A stretch of 64,000 nt of DNA from Andreesenia angusta (GTDB lineage: Bacteria; Bacillota; Clostridia; Tissierellales; Gottschalkiaceae), in the NCBI GenBank assembly GCA_030537835.1, contig JAUNVB010000002.1, forward strand, positions 1 to 64,000. Reading direction: 5' to 3'. Shown here piece after piece: positions 36,544-45,851 of this stretch (the first letter of the stretch is position 1; the number at the start of each line of letters is the position of its first letter). The position numbers and the translations under genes are program-made. The notes under the pieces were generated by a model. The model saw only the letters and a program-made list of their open reading frames with translations. It was not told where the DNA came from and searched no databases.

Positions 36544-38016
36544 ATGACAGAGGTTAGGGTGAGGTTTGCGCCTAGTCCAACAGGTTATCTGCATATAGGA
36601 GGTCTTAGAACTGCACTTTATGACTATCTATTTGCAAAGAATAAAAAAGGAAAATATATATTGAGAATAGAAGATACGGATCAGTCAAGATTTGTAGATG
36701 ATTCAATAGAAAATTTGTTGAAATCATTAGAGTGGGCAGGAGTAAATCATGATGAAGGTGTTTTTTTAGAAGATGGAGAAATTGTAGAAAAAGGTGAATA
36801 TGGCCCTTATATACAATCTAAGAGATTATCTATTTACAAGGAGTATGTTGAAAAACTACTAGATAGTGGAGATGCATATTATTGTTTCTGTGATAAAGAT
36901 AGATTAGAAAGATTAAGAGAAGAGCAGAAAGAGAAGAATCTTATGTTAGGCTATGATGGTCATTGTAGAAATCTATCTAAAGAAGAAGTTGAGAAAAGGA
37001 TAGAGTCTGGAGAGGACTATGTAATAAGACTTAGATTTCCTGAAAATGAGGATATAAAGTTTACAGATATAATAAGAGGAGAAATAGTAGTAAATACTAA
37101 GGATTTAGACGATCAAGTGCTTTTAAAATCTGACGGTTTTCCTACTTATCATTTAGCTGTAATAGTAGATGACTATCTGATGAAAATATCTCATGTTGTA
37201 AGAGGAGAAGAATGGTTGCCTTCAGCACCTAAGCATGCATATCTCTATAAAGCATTTGGATGGGAAGCGCCTATATTTGTGCATTTACCAACTGTATTAA
37301 ATAGCGAAAAAAAGAAGCTCAGTAAAAGACATGGGGATGTAGCCGTTGAGGATTTTAAAGCTAAAGGATATCTGCCAGAAGCACTTACTAATTACTTGGC
37401 TTTAGTTGGCTGGAGCCCTGAAAGCAATGAGGAGTTCTTCAATATGGATGAGTTAATAGAGGAATTTTCTTTTGAGAGAGTTTCAAGAACTGGTGGGGTA
37501 TTCGATATAAATAAGTTGAACTGGATAAATGCTCACTATATAAGAGAGAAGGATTTAGACGAGCTTACAGCGCTTGCTATACCTGTACTGCTTGAGCATG
37601 AAGAGATAACGAATGATGATATTAAAAATAGATACGATTGGATAAAAGCTCTAGTTGCAATACTAAAAGAGAGGGTTTCAACTATAAATGAAATACCTGA
37701 AAAATTAGAGAGTATATTAGATAACGATGTAAAGTATGAAACTAAGGAAGCAGAAGAAGTTTTAAAAGAAAGTGAAATAGATAAGCTTTTAGAAGCTTTC
37801 AAAGAAGAACTTTCTCAGATTGAGGAAATAGATGAAGAATTTGCTAAATCTATTTTAAAAAAGATTCAAAAAAAGACGGGAATCAAAGGAAAAAACTTAT
37901 TTATGCCTATTAGAATAGCTTTAACTGGGAATCAACATGGACCAGATTTAGATAAAATAATACTCGTGCTTGGAAAGGCAAATATTTTAAAGAGAATCGA
38001 AAAGCTAGGGATATAA
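36544..38016 (+). CDS. gltX: Glutamyl-tRNA synthetase
   Basis: GluRS charges tRNA-Glu. The 490-residue class I enzyme has the HIGH-type motif [11 protein letters not shown] (residues 9-19) and the KMSKS-type motif KKLSKRHG (about residues 256-263), and ends with an all-helical anticodon-binding region. The ATG at 36544 is 9 bases from AAGGA; the ATG at 36535 overlaps that site. It leads the gltX-cysE-cysS group, although a terminator lies before cysE. Confidence 0.95.
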   Translation: MTEVRVRFAPSPTGYLHIGGLRTALYDYLFAKNKKGKYILRIEDTDQSRFVDDSIENLLKSLEWAGVNHDEGVFLEDGEIVEKGEYGPYIQSKRLSIYKEYVEKLLDSGDAYYCFCDKDRLERLREEQKEKNLMLGYDGHCRNLSKEEVEKRIESGEDYVIRLRFPENEDIKFTDIIRGEIVVNTKDLDDQVLLKSDGFPTYHLAVIVDDYLMKISHVVRGEEWLPSAPKHAYLYKAFGWEAPIFVHLPTVLNSEKKKLSKRHGDVAVEDFKAKGYLPEALTNYLALVGWSPESNEEFFNMDELIEEFSFERVSRTGGVFDINKLNWINAHYIREKDLDELTALAIPVLLEHEEITNDDIKNRYDWIKALVAILKERVSTINEIPEKLESILDNDVKYETKEAEEVLKESEIDKLLEAFKEELSQIEEIDEEFAKSILKKIQKKTGIKGKNLFMPIRIALTGNQHGPDLDKIILVLGKANILKRIEKLGI

Positions 38017-38020
38017 AAAG

Positions 38021-38062
38021 AACCGTCTCTGTATAATATATTTATGCAGTGACGGTTTTTTA
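38021..38062 (+). terminator. Terminator between gltX and cysE
   Basis: AACCGTCTCTG pairs with CAGTGACGGTT over a 15-base A/T loop, followed by TTTTTATTTT. It is a possible attenuator of the cysE-cysS genes. Confidence 0.75.
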
Positions 38063-38078
38063 TTTTGGAGGAGATGAA

Positions 38079-38783
38079 TTGAGGAAAATAATACAAGATA
38101 TAAAGGCGATAAAATCAAGAGACCCAGCGGTTAGATCTTATTTAGAAGCTGCTATCTGCTATCCCGGATTGCATGCTATATTTGTTCATAGAATCAATCA
38201 TTGGCTCTATAATAGGAGATTATTCTTTTTATCAAGAATCATGTCGAATATAGTAAGACTGATTACAGGAGTTGAGATACATCCAGGAGCTAAAATAGGG
38301 AGAGGTGTATTTATAGATCATGGAATGGGAGTTGTAATAGGAGAAACGGCTGAGATTGGTGATAATGTGACTATATATCAAGGAGTTACTCTTGGAGGAA
38401 CGGGTAAAGATACTGGAAAAAGACATCCAACTATAAGGAATAATGTTGTAGTGAGTAGTGGAGCAAAAGTTTTAGGTCCTTTTACTGTAGGGGAAAATTC
38501 AAAGATTGGAGCGGGAGCAGTCGTTTTAAAAGAAGTGCCTCCTAATTGTACAGTAGTAGGAGTGCCTGGTAGAATAGTAGTAAAAGACAATAAGAAGGTC
38601 TATGATAAGGGTGGAATAGAGATATTAGAAATTCCAAAGGGAAGAAGAGGAATCGATTTAAATCAAATTGATTTACCAGACCCTGTATTCCAAGAGATAA
38701 ATAAGTTAAAACAAACGGTTTTAGAATTGCAAAAAGAGATGGAGCAGCTTAAAGAGGGAGAAGATAAGAATGAAACTTTATAA
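38079..38783 (+). CDS. cysE: Serine O-acetyltransferase
   Basis: CysE makes O-acetylserine, the acceptor for cysteine synthesis. The 234-residue protein has an N-terminal helical part (1-60), then left-handed beta-helix hexapeptide repeats ([44 protein letters not shown]) with the catalytic His in IDHG. The C-terminal 50 residues are a charged coiled-coil-like tail. The TTG at 38079, seven bases from GGAGG, is chosen; the GTG at 38049 lies in the terminator stem. Its end overlaps cysS by 14 bases. Confidence 0.93.
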   Translation: MRKIIQDIKAIKSRDPAVRSYLEAAICYPGLHAIFVHRINHWLYNRRLFFLSRIMSNIVRLITGVEIHPGAKIGRGVFIDHGMGVVIGETAEIGDNVTIYQGVTLGGTGKDTGKRHPTIRNNVVVSSGAKVLGPFTVGENSKIGAGAVVLKEVPPNCTVVGVPGRIVVKDNKKVYDKGGIEILEIPKGRRGIDLNQIDLPDPVFQEINKLKQTVLELQKEMEQLKEGEDKNETL

Positions 38784-40164
38784 TACATTGAGTCGAAAAA
38801 AAGAAGAGTTCATACCTATAAAAAAAGATGAGGTCAATATGTATGTTTGTGGCCCAACAGTTTATAACTATATACATGTTGGAAATGCAAGACCTTTAGT
38901 TGTATTCGATACTTTGAGAAGGTATTTTAAATATAGTGGATATAAAGTTAATTATGTTGTTAATTTTACCGATATTGATGATAAACTAATAAAAAAAGCA
39001 GAAGAAGAAGATACGACTGTAAAGAAAATTGCAGATAAATATATAGAAGAATATTTGAAAGACTCTAGAGATCTAAATGTAGATGAGGATGATACAATGC
39101 ATCCAAAAGCAACTGAGAATATAGGAGAAATAATAAAGTATATAAAATCTTTAGTAGATAAAGGCTTTGCATATGAATCGGAAGGAGATGTCTATTTCGA
39201 TGTAGAGAAGAGTGCAAATTATGGAGAGCTCTCTAAAAAGAGAATTGAAGATTTAGTTGCAGGAGCTAGAGTAGATATTAACGAGATAAAGAAAAATCCC
39301 ATTGATTTTGCATTGTGGAAGGCGGCTAAGCCAGGAGAACCATCTTGGAAAAGTCCATGGGGAGAAGGTAGACCTGGTTGGCATATAGAATGCTCTGTTA
39401 TGTCTCAAAGATATCTTGGAGAGACATTAGATATTCATGCTGGTGGAGCAGATCTTCAATTTCCACATCATGAGAATGAAATAGCTCAGTCTGAAAGCTA
39501 TACTGGAAAGAAATTTGCAAATTACTGGCTACACAATGCTATGATAAATATAAATGATGAGAAAATGTCTAAGTCTAAAGGGAATTTTTTCACAGTAAGA
39601 GAAATATCAGAAAAATTTGATTTAGAAGTTTTGAGATTCTTTTTGATCTCTGCTCATTATAGAAAGCCACTCAATTTCACAGAAGAGAATATGGAGCAGA
39701 CTAAGAATGCATTAGAGAGAATATATAATGGTAAAGATAGATTATTAAATTTAATTGAAAAATCTACTGAAGTGGATTTAGAAAAATCAGAAGAGATAAA
39801 GCAAAATATAGATAAGTTTATAAGGGCTTTTGAGGAGAATATGGATGATGATTTAAATACAGCCGATGCAATTTCTTCAGTATTCGAGTTGATACGATAT
39901 ATAAATACATCATTAGATGAAAAAACACCTAAAGATGCCTTAGAATATACTAAGAAAGCATTATTCGATTTAACCGATGTCTTAGGGATATTGAAGAGAG
40001 AAGCAGAGGAAGTGGATTCTGAAATTGAAGAGTTAATAGAAAAAAGAAATAAGGCTAGAGAGAATAAGGACTATAAACTAGCAGACTCTATAAGGGATGA
40101 GCTCTTAGAAAGAGGAATAGTGCTTGAAGATACTGCAGATGGAGTTAAGTGGAGGAGAGCCTAG
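38770..40164 (+). CDS. cysS: Cysteinyl-tRNA synthetase
   Basis: CysRS charges tRNA-Cys. The 464-residue class I enzyme has the HIGH-type motif [13 protein letters not shown] with the zinc-binding Cys in YVCGPTV, further zinc ligands in WHIECSVMS and [10 protein letters not shown], and KMSKS as EKMSKSKGN. The 14-base overlap with cysE means coupled translation and ties cysteine synthesis to its charging. It is followed at once by mrnC. Confidence 0.96.
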   Translation: MKLYNTLSRKKEEFIPIKKDEVNMYVCGPTVYNYIHVGNARPLVVFDTLRRYFKYSGYKVNYVVNFTDIDDKLIKKAEEEDTTVKKIADKYIEEYLKDSRDLNVDEDDTMHPKATENIGEIIKYIKSLVDKGFAYESEGDVYFDVEKSANYGELSKKRIEDLVAGARVDINEIKKNPIDFALWKAAKPGEPSWKSPWGEGRPGWHIECSVMSQRYLGETLDIHAGGADLQFPHHENEIAQSESYTGKKFANYWLHNAMININDEKMSKSKGNFFTVREISEKFDLEVLRFFLISAHYRKPLNFTEENMEQTKNALERIYNGKDRLLNLIEKSTEVDLEKSEEIKQNIDKFIRAFEENMDDDLNTADAISSVFELIRYINTSLDEKTPKDALEYTKKALFDLTDVLGILKREAEEVDSEIEELIEKRNKARENKDYKLADSIRDELLERGIVLEDTADGVKWRRA

Positions 40165-40566
40165 ATGAAAATGGGGATATTCAAAGAGTGGAAGAACACT
40201 GATGTGAGAATGTTAAGTCCACTTAAATTAGCATATATAGGTGATGCCGTATATGAAGTCTATATCAGGAGATTTTTATTAGAAAATAGCAATGAAAATA
40301 TGGGGAAAATTCATAAAAAATCTACAAAATATGTCAGTGCTAAGGCACAATCTGATATAGTATTTTTTTTAGATAGTTTATTAACTGATGAGGAAAAGAG
40401 CATAATTAGAAGAGGTAGAAATACAAAATCTAATACAGTGCCAAAGAATGCGAATATTCAAGATTATAAATATGCTACAGGATTTGAAGCGTTAATAGGG
40501 TATTTATATTTAAATGACAGAATCGAAAGAATAGAAGAACTGATGAATGAAATATTAGCGAGGTGA
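40165..40566 (+). CDS. mrnC: Mini-ribonuclease 3 (MrnC)
   Basis: Mini-III matures 23S rRNA by cutting the double-stranded stem around it. The 133-residue protein consists only of an RNase III catalytic domain: [19 protein letters not shown] (about residues 18-36) carries the conserved Asp, and [12 protein letters not shown] (about 111-122) carries the second acidic residue. No double-stranded RNA-binding domain is present, as expected. The ATG directly follows the cysS stop, with GGAGGAG inside cysS. Confidence 0.94.
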   Translation: MKMGIFKEWKNTDVRMLSPLKLAYIGDAVYEVYIRRFLLENSNENMGKIHKKSTKYVSAKAQSDIVFFLDSLLTDEEKSIIRRGRNTKSNTVPKNANIQDYKYATGFEALIGYLYLNDRIERIEELMNEILAR

Positions 40567-40570
40567 TATC

Positions 40571-41329
40571 ATGAAAGTTAGCTTATTAGCATATACACCG
40601 AATGCAGAGGATATAGTTTCGTCAGCAGCGAAATTATGCTATTCACAATCGGGTGTAGAAGAGATTATTGAAAAACAAAGCGAAGAAGATAGAGATAGAT
40701 TTTTGAATATGCTGATGGATATAGGTCATGAATCACCTATTGAACATATTTCCTTTACATTTGCTGTAGAAGGTGTTAGCAGAGCTTTAACTCATCAATT
40801 AGTTAGACATAGACTAGCATCTTATTCTCAGCAATCTCAGAGATATGTTAAATTAGAACAATTTGAATATATAGTTCCTCCGAGTATTGAAAAAGATGAA
40901 GATGCAAGAGAGATATATATAAAGACCATGGAAGAAATTCAAGAAAGATATAATCAGATAGCCGATATTTTGACAGACAAGCATTATAAAGAGTTCATAG
41001 AACATGGAATTGACGAAAAAAAAGCTATGAATATGGCGAGTAAGAAGGCTATAGAGGATGCTCGATATATATTTCCTAATGCATGTGAGACGAAAATAGT
41101 AATAACAATGAATGCTAGAAGCTTAAAAAACTTTTTTGAGCATAGATGTTGTGAAAGAGCACAATGGGAAATTAGAAGGCTAGCTACTGAGATGTTGAAA
41201 ATAGTAAAAGAGATTGCTCCGACTATTTTTAAATCATCTGGACCTTTGTGCATTTCAGGACCTTGTCCTGAAGGAAAGATGACTTGCGGAAAGATTAAGG
41301 AAATAAGAGAGAAATTTGATAAAATTTAG
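40571..41329 (+). CDS. thyX: Flavin-dependent thymidylate synthase ThyX
   Basis: ThyX makes dTMP from dUMP with methylene-tetrahydrofolate, FAD and NADPH. The 252-residue protein has the ThyX signature [14 protein letters not shown] (about residues 79-92), the [12 protein letters not shown] substrate loop and an [11 protein letters not shown] motif near residue 195. A C-terminal Cys-containing tail ([15 protein letters not shown]) goes beyond the core. It starts 4 bases after mrnC with GAGGTGAT. In this neighbourhood it is an insertion compared with Bacillus; I recall a similar order in C. difficile. Confidence 0.95.
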   Translation: MKVSLLAYTPNAEDIVSSAAKLCYSQSGVEEIIEKQSEEDRDRFLNMLMDIGHESPIEHISFTFAVEGVSRALTHQLVRHRLASYSQQSQRYVKLEQFEYIVPPSIEKDEDAREIYIKTMEEIQERYNQIADILTDKHYKEFIEHGIDEKKAMNMASKKAIEDARYIFPNACETKIVITMNARSLKNFFEHRCCERAQWEIRRLATEMLKIVKEIAPTIFKSSGPLCISGPCPEGKMTCGKIKEIREKFDKI

Positions 41330-41347
41330 AAGATTGGAGGGGATATT

Positions 41348-42085
41348 TTGTCAAAAGAAGATATTGTATTTGGGAGAAATCCGGTTATGGAATTATTAAA
41401 ATCTCAAAATAGAACTATACAAAGACTTTCCATATCTAAGGGGGAAAATAAAGGCTCTATAAATAAAATAATTGGAATTGCAAATGATAGAGGTATAAGA
41501 ATAGAATATATTGATAAGAAAAATCTCGATAGAGTAGCCGATGGAGGCAATCATCAAGGAGTAGTAGCATATGTGACATCTTATATATATAAGGATATTG
41601 AAGATATTTTTGAAGAAGCTCAGAAAAAAGAGGAAGCCCCTTTCATTTTGATATTAGACAATCTAGAAGATATCCATAATTTTGGAGCAATAATTAGAAC
41701 AGCAGAAGCGGCAGGTGTTCATGGAATAATAATTCCAGAAAGAAGATCTGTAAGTGTGAATTCATCTGTAGCTAAAGCATCAGCAGGTGCAGTTGAATTC
41801 GTAAATATAGTCAAAGTTAAAAATCTAAACGATACTATTAGAGAATTGAAAAGTAGAGGACTTTGGATTTATGGGGCTGATATGAATGGAGAATATTACT
41901 CTAAAGCTGATTTAAAAGGAGCTATTGGCTTGGTAATAGGAAATGAGGGTAAAGGGATGAGTAGATTAGTTAAAGAAAATTGCGATATGATGCTTAAGAT
42001 TCCAATGAAAGGAAAGATAAATTCTTTAAATGCTTCGGTAGCTTCAGGGATATTAATATATGAGATAGTGAATCAGAGAGGATAA
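41348..42085 (+). CDS. rlmB: 23S rRNA 2'-O-methyltransferase RlmB-like (TrmH/SpoU family)
   Basis: RlmB methylates a ribose (G2251 in E. coli) of 23S rRNA. The 245-residue protein has an N-terminal L30e-like substrate-binding domain (1-75) and a SPOUT methyltransferase domain with the knot motifs ILDNLEDIHNFGAIIRTAEA, VIGNEGKGMSRL and IPMKGKINSLNASVA. The start is a TTG at 41348 preceded by GGAGGGG. It is followed by the yacP gene after 4 bases. Confidence 0.94.
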   Translation: MSKEDIVFGRNPVMELLKSQNRTIQRLSISKGENKGSINKIIGIANDRGIRIEYIDKKNLDRVADGGNHQGVVAYVTSYIYKDIEDIFEEAQKKEEAPFILILDNLEDIHNFGAIIRTAEAAGVHGIIIPERRSVSVNSSVAKASAGAVEFVNIVKVKNLNDTIRELKSRGLWIYGADMNGEYYSKADLKGAIGLVIGNEGKGMSRLVKENCDMMLKIPMKGKINSLNASVASGILIYEIVNQRG

Positions 42086-42089
42086 AGAG

Positions 42090-42710
42090 ATGAATAGAAA
42101 AGAATATCTATTCGTAGATGGATATAATGTCATAAATGATTGGGAGAATTTAAAAGCACTTAGCAATATGCAACTTGAACTAGCTAGAAATCAATTGATT
42201 GAAACTATGGCAGAATATCATGCCCTTACTAATATCAATGTAACGGTAGTATTTGATGCTTATAAGGTCAAGGCAAATCCTGGTAAAAAAGAGAGTATTA
42301 AGGGAATTAATATAGTTTATACGAAAGAGCATCAAACGGCGGATGCATATATAGAACAGACTATTCATAAGATAGGAAGATTGAAAAGGGTTAGAGTTGC
42401 TACTTCGGATTCTCTAGAACAGCAAGTTATTTTAGGAAGAGGTGCTACAAGGATATCTGCAAGAGAATTAAAAATAGAAATTGATGATTATAGAGGTAGG
42501 ACTTTAAAAAAAGCTGAGGTTAGAAGTTCTAGAGATAATGTCAATATGGGAAAACTAGATCAAGAGTATCTAGATATTTTAGAAGAATATAAAAGAAAAT
42601 TAGAAAGCAGTAAAAATGAAAAAGGAAATAAAAATACTGAGTTCAGAAAAAAAGATAAAAATAGAATTAAGAAAAACAAAAAAACATCTAGAAAAAAGAA
42701 GAGAAAATGA
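42090..42710 (+). CDS. NYN-domain ribosome-associated endoribonuclease (Rae1/YacP)
   Basis: Rae1 cuts certain mRNAs in the ribosomal A-site in Bacillus. The 206-residue protein has the NYN/PIN-like fold with acidic residues in FVDGYNVIND, VVFDAYKV, TADAYIEQ and ATSDSLEQQ. The last 45 residues are an extremely lysine/arginine-rich tail, suited to RNA or ribosome binding. AGAGGA overlaps the rlmB stop. In most relatives sigH follows here; it does not in this window. Confidence 0.9.
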   Translation: MNRKEYLFVDGYNVINDWENLKALSNMQLELARNQLIETMAEYHALTNINVTVVFDAYKVKANPGKKESIKGINIVYTKEHQTADAYIEQTIHKIGRLKRVRVATSDSLEQQVILGRGATRISARELKIEIDDYRGRTLKKAEVRSSRDNVNMGKLDQEYLDILEEYKRKLESSKNEKGNKNTEFRKKDKNRIKKNKKTSRKKKRK

Positions 42711-42766
42711 TACAATATAATTTAATATGACCATATAAAATACTTATGAAATCAAACTAATCGGTA

Positions 42767-42795
42767 TTGACATAAAAGATTAGAAGTAGTACAAT
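42767..42795 (+). promoter_or_regulatory. Promoter of the tRNA-Thr-tuf unit
   Basis: TTGACA (42767-42772), a 17-bp spacer and TACAAT (42790-42795). Transcription should start about 10 bases before the mature tRNA. Confidence 0.85.
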
Positions 42796-42811
42796 AATCA
42801 CGAGTAGATAG

Positions 42812-42887
42812 GCCTGTGTAGCTCAGTAGGTAGAGCACTTGCATGGTAAGCAAGAGGCCATCGGTTCGATTCCGGTCATAGGCTCCA
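42812..42887 (+). tRNA. tRNA-Thr (anticodon GGU)
   Basis: A 76-base cloverleaf: acceptor GCCTGTG (42812-42818) pairs with CATAGGC (42877-42883) with one G-U pair; the D-arm is GCTCAGTAGGTAGAGC; anticodon stem CTTGC/GCAAG has loop ATGGTAA, giving anticodon GGU for threonine ACC/ACU codons; the T-arm is CCGG-type with TTCGATT. The discriminator is T and CCA is encoded. No terminator separates it from tuf, 56 bases downstream. Confidence 0.95.
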
Positions 42888-42926
42888 AGGAAATAAGAAG
42901 AATTCATGGAATTTAAAATATTAAAT

Positions 42927-44138
42927 TTTAAGGAGGATTAATAATGAGTAAGGAAAAATTTGAAAGAAGTAAACCGCATGTTAATATAGGAACAATAGGT
43001 CACGTTGACCATGGAAAGACAACATTAACAGCAGCAATAACAACAGTATTACATGACAGATACGGAACAGGACAAGACGTAGCATATGATAATATAGACA
43101 AGGCACCAGAGGAGAGAGAAAGAGGAATAACAATATCAACATCACATGTTGAATATGAGACTCCAAATAGACACTATGCACACGTTGACTGTCCAGGACA
43201 CGCTGACTATGTAAAGAATATGATAACAGGAGCAGCGCAAATGGACGGAGCAATCTTAGTATGTTCAGCAGCAGATGGTCCAATGCCACAGACAAGAGAG
43301 CATATATTACTATCAAGACAGGTAGGAGTACCACAAATAGTAGTATTCTTAAATAAAGCAGATATGGTAGATGACGAAGAATTAATCGAATTAGTAGAGA
43401 TGGAAGTAAGAGAATTACTAAGCGAATATGAATTCGATGGAGATGATACACCAATCGTAGTAGGATCAGCATTAAAAGCAATAGAAGATCCATCAAGCGA
43501 GTGGGGAGATAAGATAATCGAATTAATGGAAGCAGTAGATGAGACAATTCCAACACCAGAGAGAGATACAGATAAGCCATTCCTAATGCCGGTAGAGGAT
43601 GTATTCTCAATCACAGGAAGAGGAACAGTTGCAACAGGAAGAGTAGAAAGAGGAGTACTAAAGGTACAAGATAATGTTGAGATAGTAGGACTAGCAGACA
43701 AAGCAAGAACAGTAGTATGTACAGGAATTGAGATGTTCAGAAAGTTATTAGACGAAGCACAAGCTGGAGATAATATCGGAGCATTATTAAGAGGGATTCA
43801 AAGAGATGAAGTAGAAAGAGGACAAGTATTAGCGGCACCAGGAACAATAACACCGCATACAAAGTTCAAGGGAGAAGTATATGTATTGACAAAAGAAGAG
43901 GGTGGAAGACATACACCATTCTTTGATGGATATAGACCACAATTCTACTTCAGAACGACAGACGTTACAGGTTCAATAAAGCTAGAAGAAGGCGTAGAGA
44001 TGGTAATGCCTGGAGATAATGCTACATTTGAAATAGAGTTAATTACACCAATCGCAATGGAAAAAGGACTTAAATTTGCGATAAGAGAAGGTGGAAGAAC
44101 AGTAGGAGCAGGAGTAGTTACTGAAATATTAGGATAAT
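42927..44138 (+). repeat. Duplicated tuf block, copy 1
   Basis: This block, from TTTAAGGAGG before tuf to the base after its stop, appears base-for-base identical to 58484-59695 on the same strand, 15,557 bp downstream. Identity stops abruptly on both sides, as expected from gene conversion between two tuf genes. Confidence 0.9.
42944..44137 (+). CDS. tuf: Elongation factor Tu, copy 1
   Basis: EF-Tu delivers aminoacyl-tRNA to the ribosome with GTP. The 397-residue protein has G1 GHVDHGKTT (residues 17-25), the switch I region near RGITIS, G3 DCPGHADY and G4 NKADM, followed by two beta-barrel domains. It is identical to the copy at 58501. AAGGAGG stands 7 bases before the ATG. It follows tRNA-Thr in one transcription unit and ends in a strong terminator, separating it from rpmG. 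The codons are strongly biased towards A-ending forms. Confidence 0.98.
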   Translation: MSKEKFERSKPHVNIGTIGHVDHGKTTLTAAITTVLHDRYGTGQDVAYDNIDKAPEERERGITISTSHVEYETPNRHYAHVDCPGHADYVKNMITGAAQMDGAILVCSAADGPMPQTREHILLSRQVGVPQIVVFLNKADMVDDEELIELVEMEVRELLSEYEFDGDDTPIVVGSALKAIEDPSSEWGDKIIELMEAVDETIPTPERDTDKPFLMPVEDVFSITGRGTVATGRVERGVLKVQDNVEIVGLADKARTVVCTGIEMFRKLLDEAQAGDNIGALLRGIQRDEVERGQVLAAPGTITPHTKFKGEVYVLTKEEGGRHTPFFDGYRPQFYFRTTDVTGSIKLEEGVEMVMPGDNATFEIELITPIAMEKGLKFAIREGGRTVGAGVVTEILG

Positions 44139-44148
44139 TTTAATATAT

Positions 44149-44178
44149 AGACTCGGATCAATATTCCGAGTCTTTTTT
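44149..44178 (+). terminator. Terminator of tuf copy 1
   Basis: AGACTCGGA pairs with TCCGAGTCT over a 7-base loop and is followed by six T residues. Confidence 0.9.
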
Positions 44179-44202
44179 CTGTCTTCTAGAACTAAAATTA
44201 TA

Positions 44203-44231
44203 TTGACATGAGTATTAATCTGTGATAGTTT
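44203..44231 (+). promoter_or_regulatory. Promoter of the rpmG-secE-nusG-rplK-rplA operon
   Basis: TTGACA (44203-44208), 17 bp, TAGTTT (44226-44231). The leader to rpmG is about 130 bases and contains a weak ATGTTTTT/AAAAACAT hairpin; nothing else is recognised. Confidence 0.65.
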
Positions 44232-44370
44232 ATATAAAGTGGTATAGAGAATATAGGATTGTTTTACCCAAAAGAAAAGTAACTAACTATTTATTTAAAT
44301 AAGAATATATTATTTTTTAGATGTTTTTAGTAAAAAACATTTCGGTATTAGTTTAGGAGGTGTGTTAAAG

Positions 44371-44520
44371 TTGAGATCAAAAGTAACTTTAGCGTGTACT
44401 GAATGTAAGCGTAGAAATTATGATACAATGAAAAACAAGAAAAACAACCCAGATAGAATCGAATTAAAAAAATATTGTAGATTCTGTGGCACACATACAC
44501 TTCATAAAGAGACAAAATAA
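44371..44520 (+). CDS. rpmG: 50S ribosomal protein L33
   Basis: This is a 49-residue ribosomal protein with a zinc ribbon: [10 protein letters not shown] and [11 protein letters not shown] supply the two CxxC pairs, so it is the zinc-binding L33 form. The start is TTG at 44371, with AGGAGGTG about 9 bases upstream. Its place before secE is conserved in Firmicutes. Confidence 0.95.
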   Translation: MRSKVTLACTECKRRNYDTMKNKKNNPDRIELKKYCRFCGTHTLHKETK

Positions 44521-44546
44521 AAAATTGCTAAAAGGATGTGGAGTTA

Positions 44547-44762
44547 ATGTCAACTCAAAAGATAGACAAAAGAACGAAACAACAACAGAACAGTAATTTT
44601 TTAAAGAGTGTAAAAGCTGAATTTAAAAAAATTACATGGCCAACAAAAGAAGAACTAATAAATCATACAATAGTAGTGCTTGTATTTTGTATATTTATAT
44701 CATTATTCGTATGGCTTATTGATCTAGGACTGCATCAGCTATTAGCTCAACTTATGAAGTAG
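44547..44762 (+). CDS. secE: Protein translocase subunit SecE
   Basis: SecE clamps the SecY channel in the cytoplasmic membrane. The 71-residue protein has a basic N-terminus, the conserved FLKSVKAEFKKITWPTKEEL amphipathic region (about residues 15-34) and one transmembrane helix (about 40-62). The ATG at 44547 is 10 bases from AAAGGA; the GTG at 44538 is too close to it. It lies between rpmG and nusG as usual. Confidence 0.95.
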   Translation: MSTQKIDKRTKQQQNSNFLKSVKAEFKKITWPTKEELINHTIVVLVFCIFISLFVWLIDLGLHQLLAQLMK

Positions 44763-44769
44763 AATTGAG

Positions 44770-44797
44770 AAGGAGGTGGGACTTTAAGTCCGCGTAT
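44770..44797 (+). promoter_or_regulatory. nusG ribosome-binding site separated from its start by a hairpin
   Basis: AAGGAGGTG (44770-44778) lies 20 bases before the ATG. GGACT (44779-44783) and AGTCC (44787-44791) can pair over a 3-base loop in between. If the hairpin forms, the effective spacing drops to about 7 bases. No other start codon occurs between the site and the ATG. Confidence 0.55.
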
Positions 44798-45322
44798 ATG
44801 ACAGATTCAGATAAAGGTAAATGGTATGTAGTACACACTTATTCGGGACATGAGAATAAAGTAAAGGCAAACCTGGAAAAACTTGTAGAGAATAGAAATA
44901 TGCAAGATTATATCTTTAATATTGAAGTTCCTATGGAGCAGTATTCAGAGGTCAAGGATGGTAAGCTCAAGCAAAAAGAGAGAAAGAAATTTCCAGGATA
45001 TGTACTTATAAAGATGATGATGACTGATGAGTCTTGGTATCTAGTTAGAAATACTAGGGGTGTGACAAGCTTTGTAGGACAAGGTTCAAAGCCAATTCCA
45101 TTAACTGAAGATGAAGTTGCAAAGCTTGGAGTCCAAGGGAAGAAACCTCAGATAGACGCAGAAGTTGGCGACATTATTGTTATAAGAGATAATCCATTTA
45201 AGGATGTAGAAGCAACTATTCAAGAGATAGATAATGAGAGAGGAAAAGTAAAGGCTCTATTATCTATGTTTGGAAGAGAGACAGTTGTGGAATTAAATTA
45301 TGATCAATTTTATAAAATATAG
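44798..45322 (+). CDS. nusG: Transcription termination/antitermination factor NusG
   Basis: NusG binds RNA polymerase, affects pausing and couples to ribosomes or Rho. The 174-residue protein has the NGN domain (KWYVVHTYSGHENKVKANLE, then PGYVLIKM) and a C-terminal KOW domain, GDIIVIRDNPFKDVEATIQE onwards (about residues 125-172). The ATG at 44798 gives the usual family N-terminus; a TTG at 44765 would swallow the ribosome-binding site. It is followed by rplK. Confidence 0.95.
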   Translation: MTDSDKGKWYVVHTYSGHENKVKANLEKLVENRNMQDYIFNIEVPMEQYSEVKDGKLKQKERKKFPGYVLIKMMMTDESWYLVRNTRGVTSFVGQGSKPIPLTEDEVAKLGVQGKKPQIDAEVGDIIVIRDNPFKDVEATIQEIDNERGKVKALLSMFGRETVVELNYDQFYKI

Positions 45323-45370
45323 ATAGAAAATCAATAGAGTATTAGAAATGGTAATTAGGAGGTGTGCATA

Positions 45371-45793
45371 ATGGCTAAAAAAGTCATAGCTTTAGTAAAA
45401 CTACAAATACCAGCGGGAAAAGCGACACCAGCACCACCAGTAGGAACTGCGCTTGGACCACATGGAGTAAATATAATGCAATTCACAAAGGAATTTAATG
45501 CAAAGACTGCTGATCAAGCAGGGATGATAATTCCTGTTGTTCTTACAGTATATCAAGATAGATCGTTCTCTTTTATAACGAAAACTCCGCCTGTAGCAAT
45601 TTTATTGAAAAAAGCAATAGGCTTAGATAAAGGATCAGGAGAACCGAATAAATCAAAAGTAGGATCTATATCAAAAGATAAAGTTAGAGAAATAGCTGAA
45701 CTAAAACTAGTAGACCTTAACGCAGCAAGTGTTGAAGCAGCGATGAGCATGGTTGAAGGTACAGCAAGAAGCATGGGTATAACAGTAGAATAA
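45371..45793 (+). CDS. rplK: 50S ribosomal protein L11
   Basis: L11 forms the stalk base and GTPase-associated centre on 23S rRNA. The 140-residue protein has the N-domain ([20 protein letters not shown] with the conserved proline loop) and the rRNA-binding C-domain ([15 protein letters not shown], 'ARSMGITVE' end). The ATG at 45371 is 8 bases from AGGAGG; the GTG at 45362 overlaps that site. Confidence 0.97.
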   Translation: MAKKVIALVKLQIPAGKATPAPPVGTALGPHGVNIMQFTKEFNAKTADQAGMIIPVVLTVYQDRSFSFITKTPPVAILLKKAIGLDKGSGEPNKSKVGSISKDKVREIAELKLVDLNAASVEAAMSMVEGTARSMGITVE

Positions 45794-45806
45794 TAGATTT
45801 CAAGAA

Positions 45807-45834
45807 GTGGGAGGTAAACAACCGCTAATACCAC
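45807..45834 (+). promoter_or_regulatory. Hairpin between rplK and rplA, possible L1-binding site
   Basis: GTGG (45807-45810) pairs with CCAC (45831-45834), with an inner GGT/ACC pair. The asymmetric loop with CCGCTAATA recalls the L1-binding motif used for feedback control of L11-L1 operons. It lies just before the rplA ribosome-binding site. Identification as an L1 target is inferred from position and shape. Confidence 0.5.
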
Positions 45835-45851
45835 GGAGGAGGTAAAATAGA

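Noticed and set aside
42981-43610. 209-residue leucine-rich reading frame antisense to tuf, present identically at 58538-59167
   Set aside because: It mirrors the strong codon bias of tuf on the other strand, has no ribosome-binding site and recurs only because tuf is duplicated.
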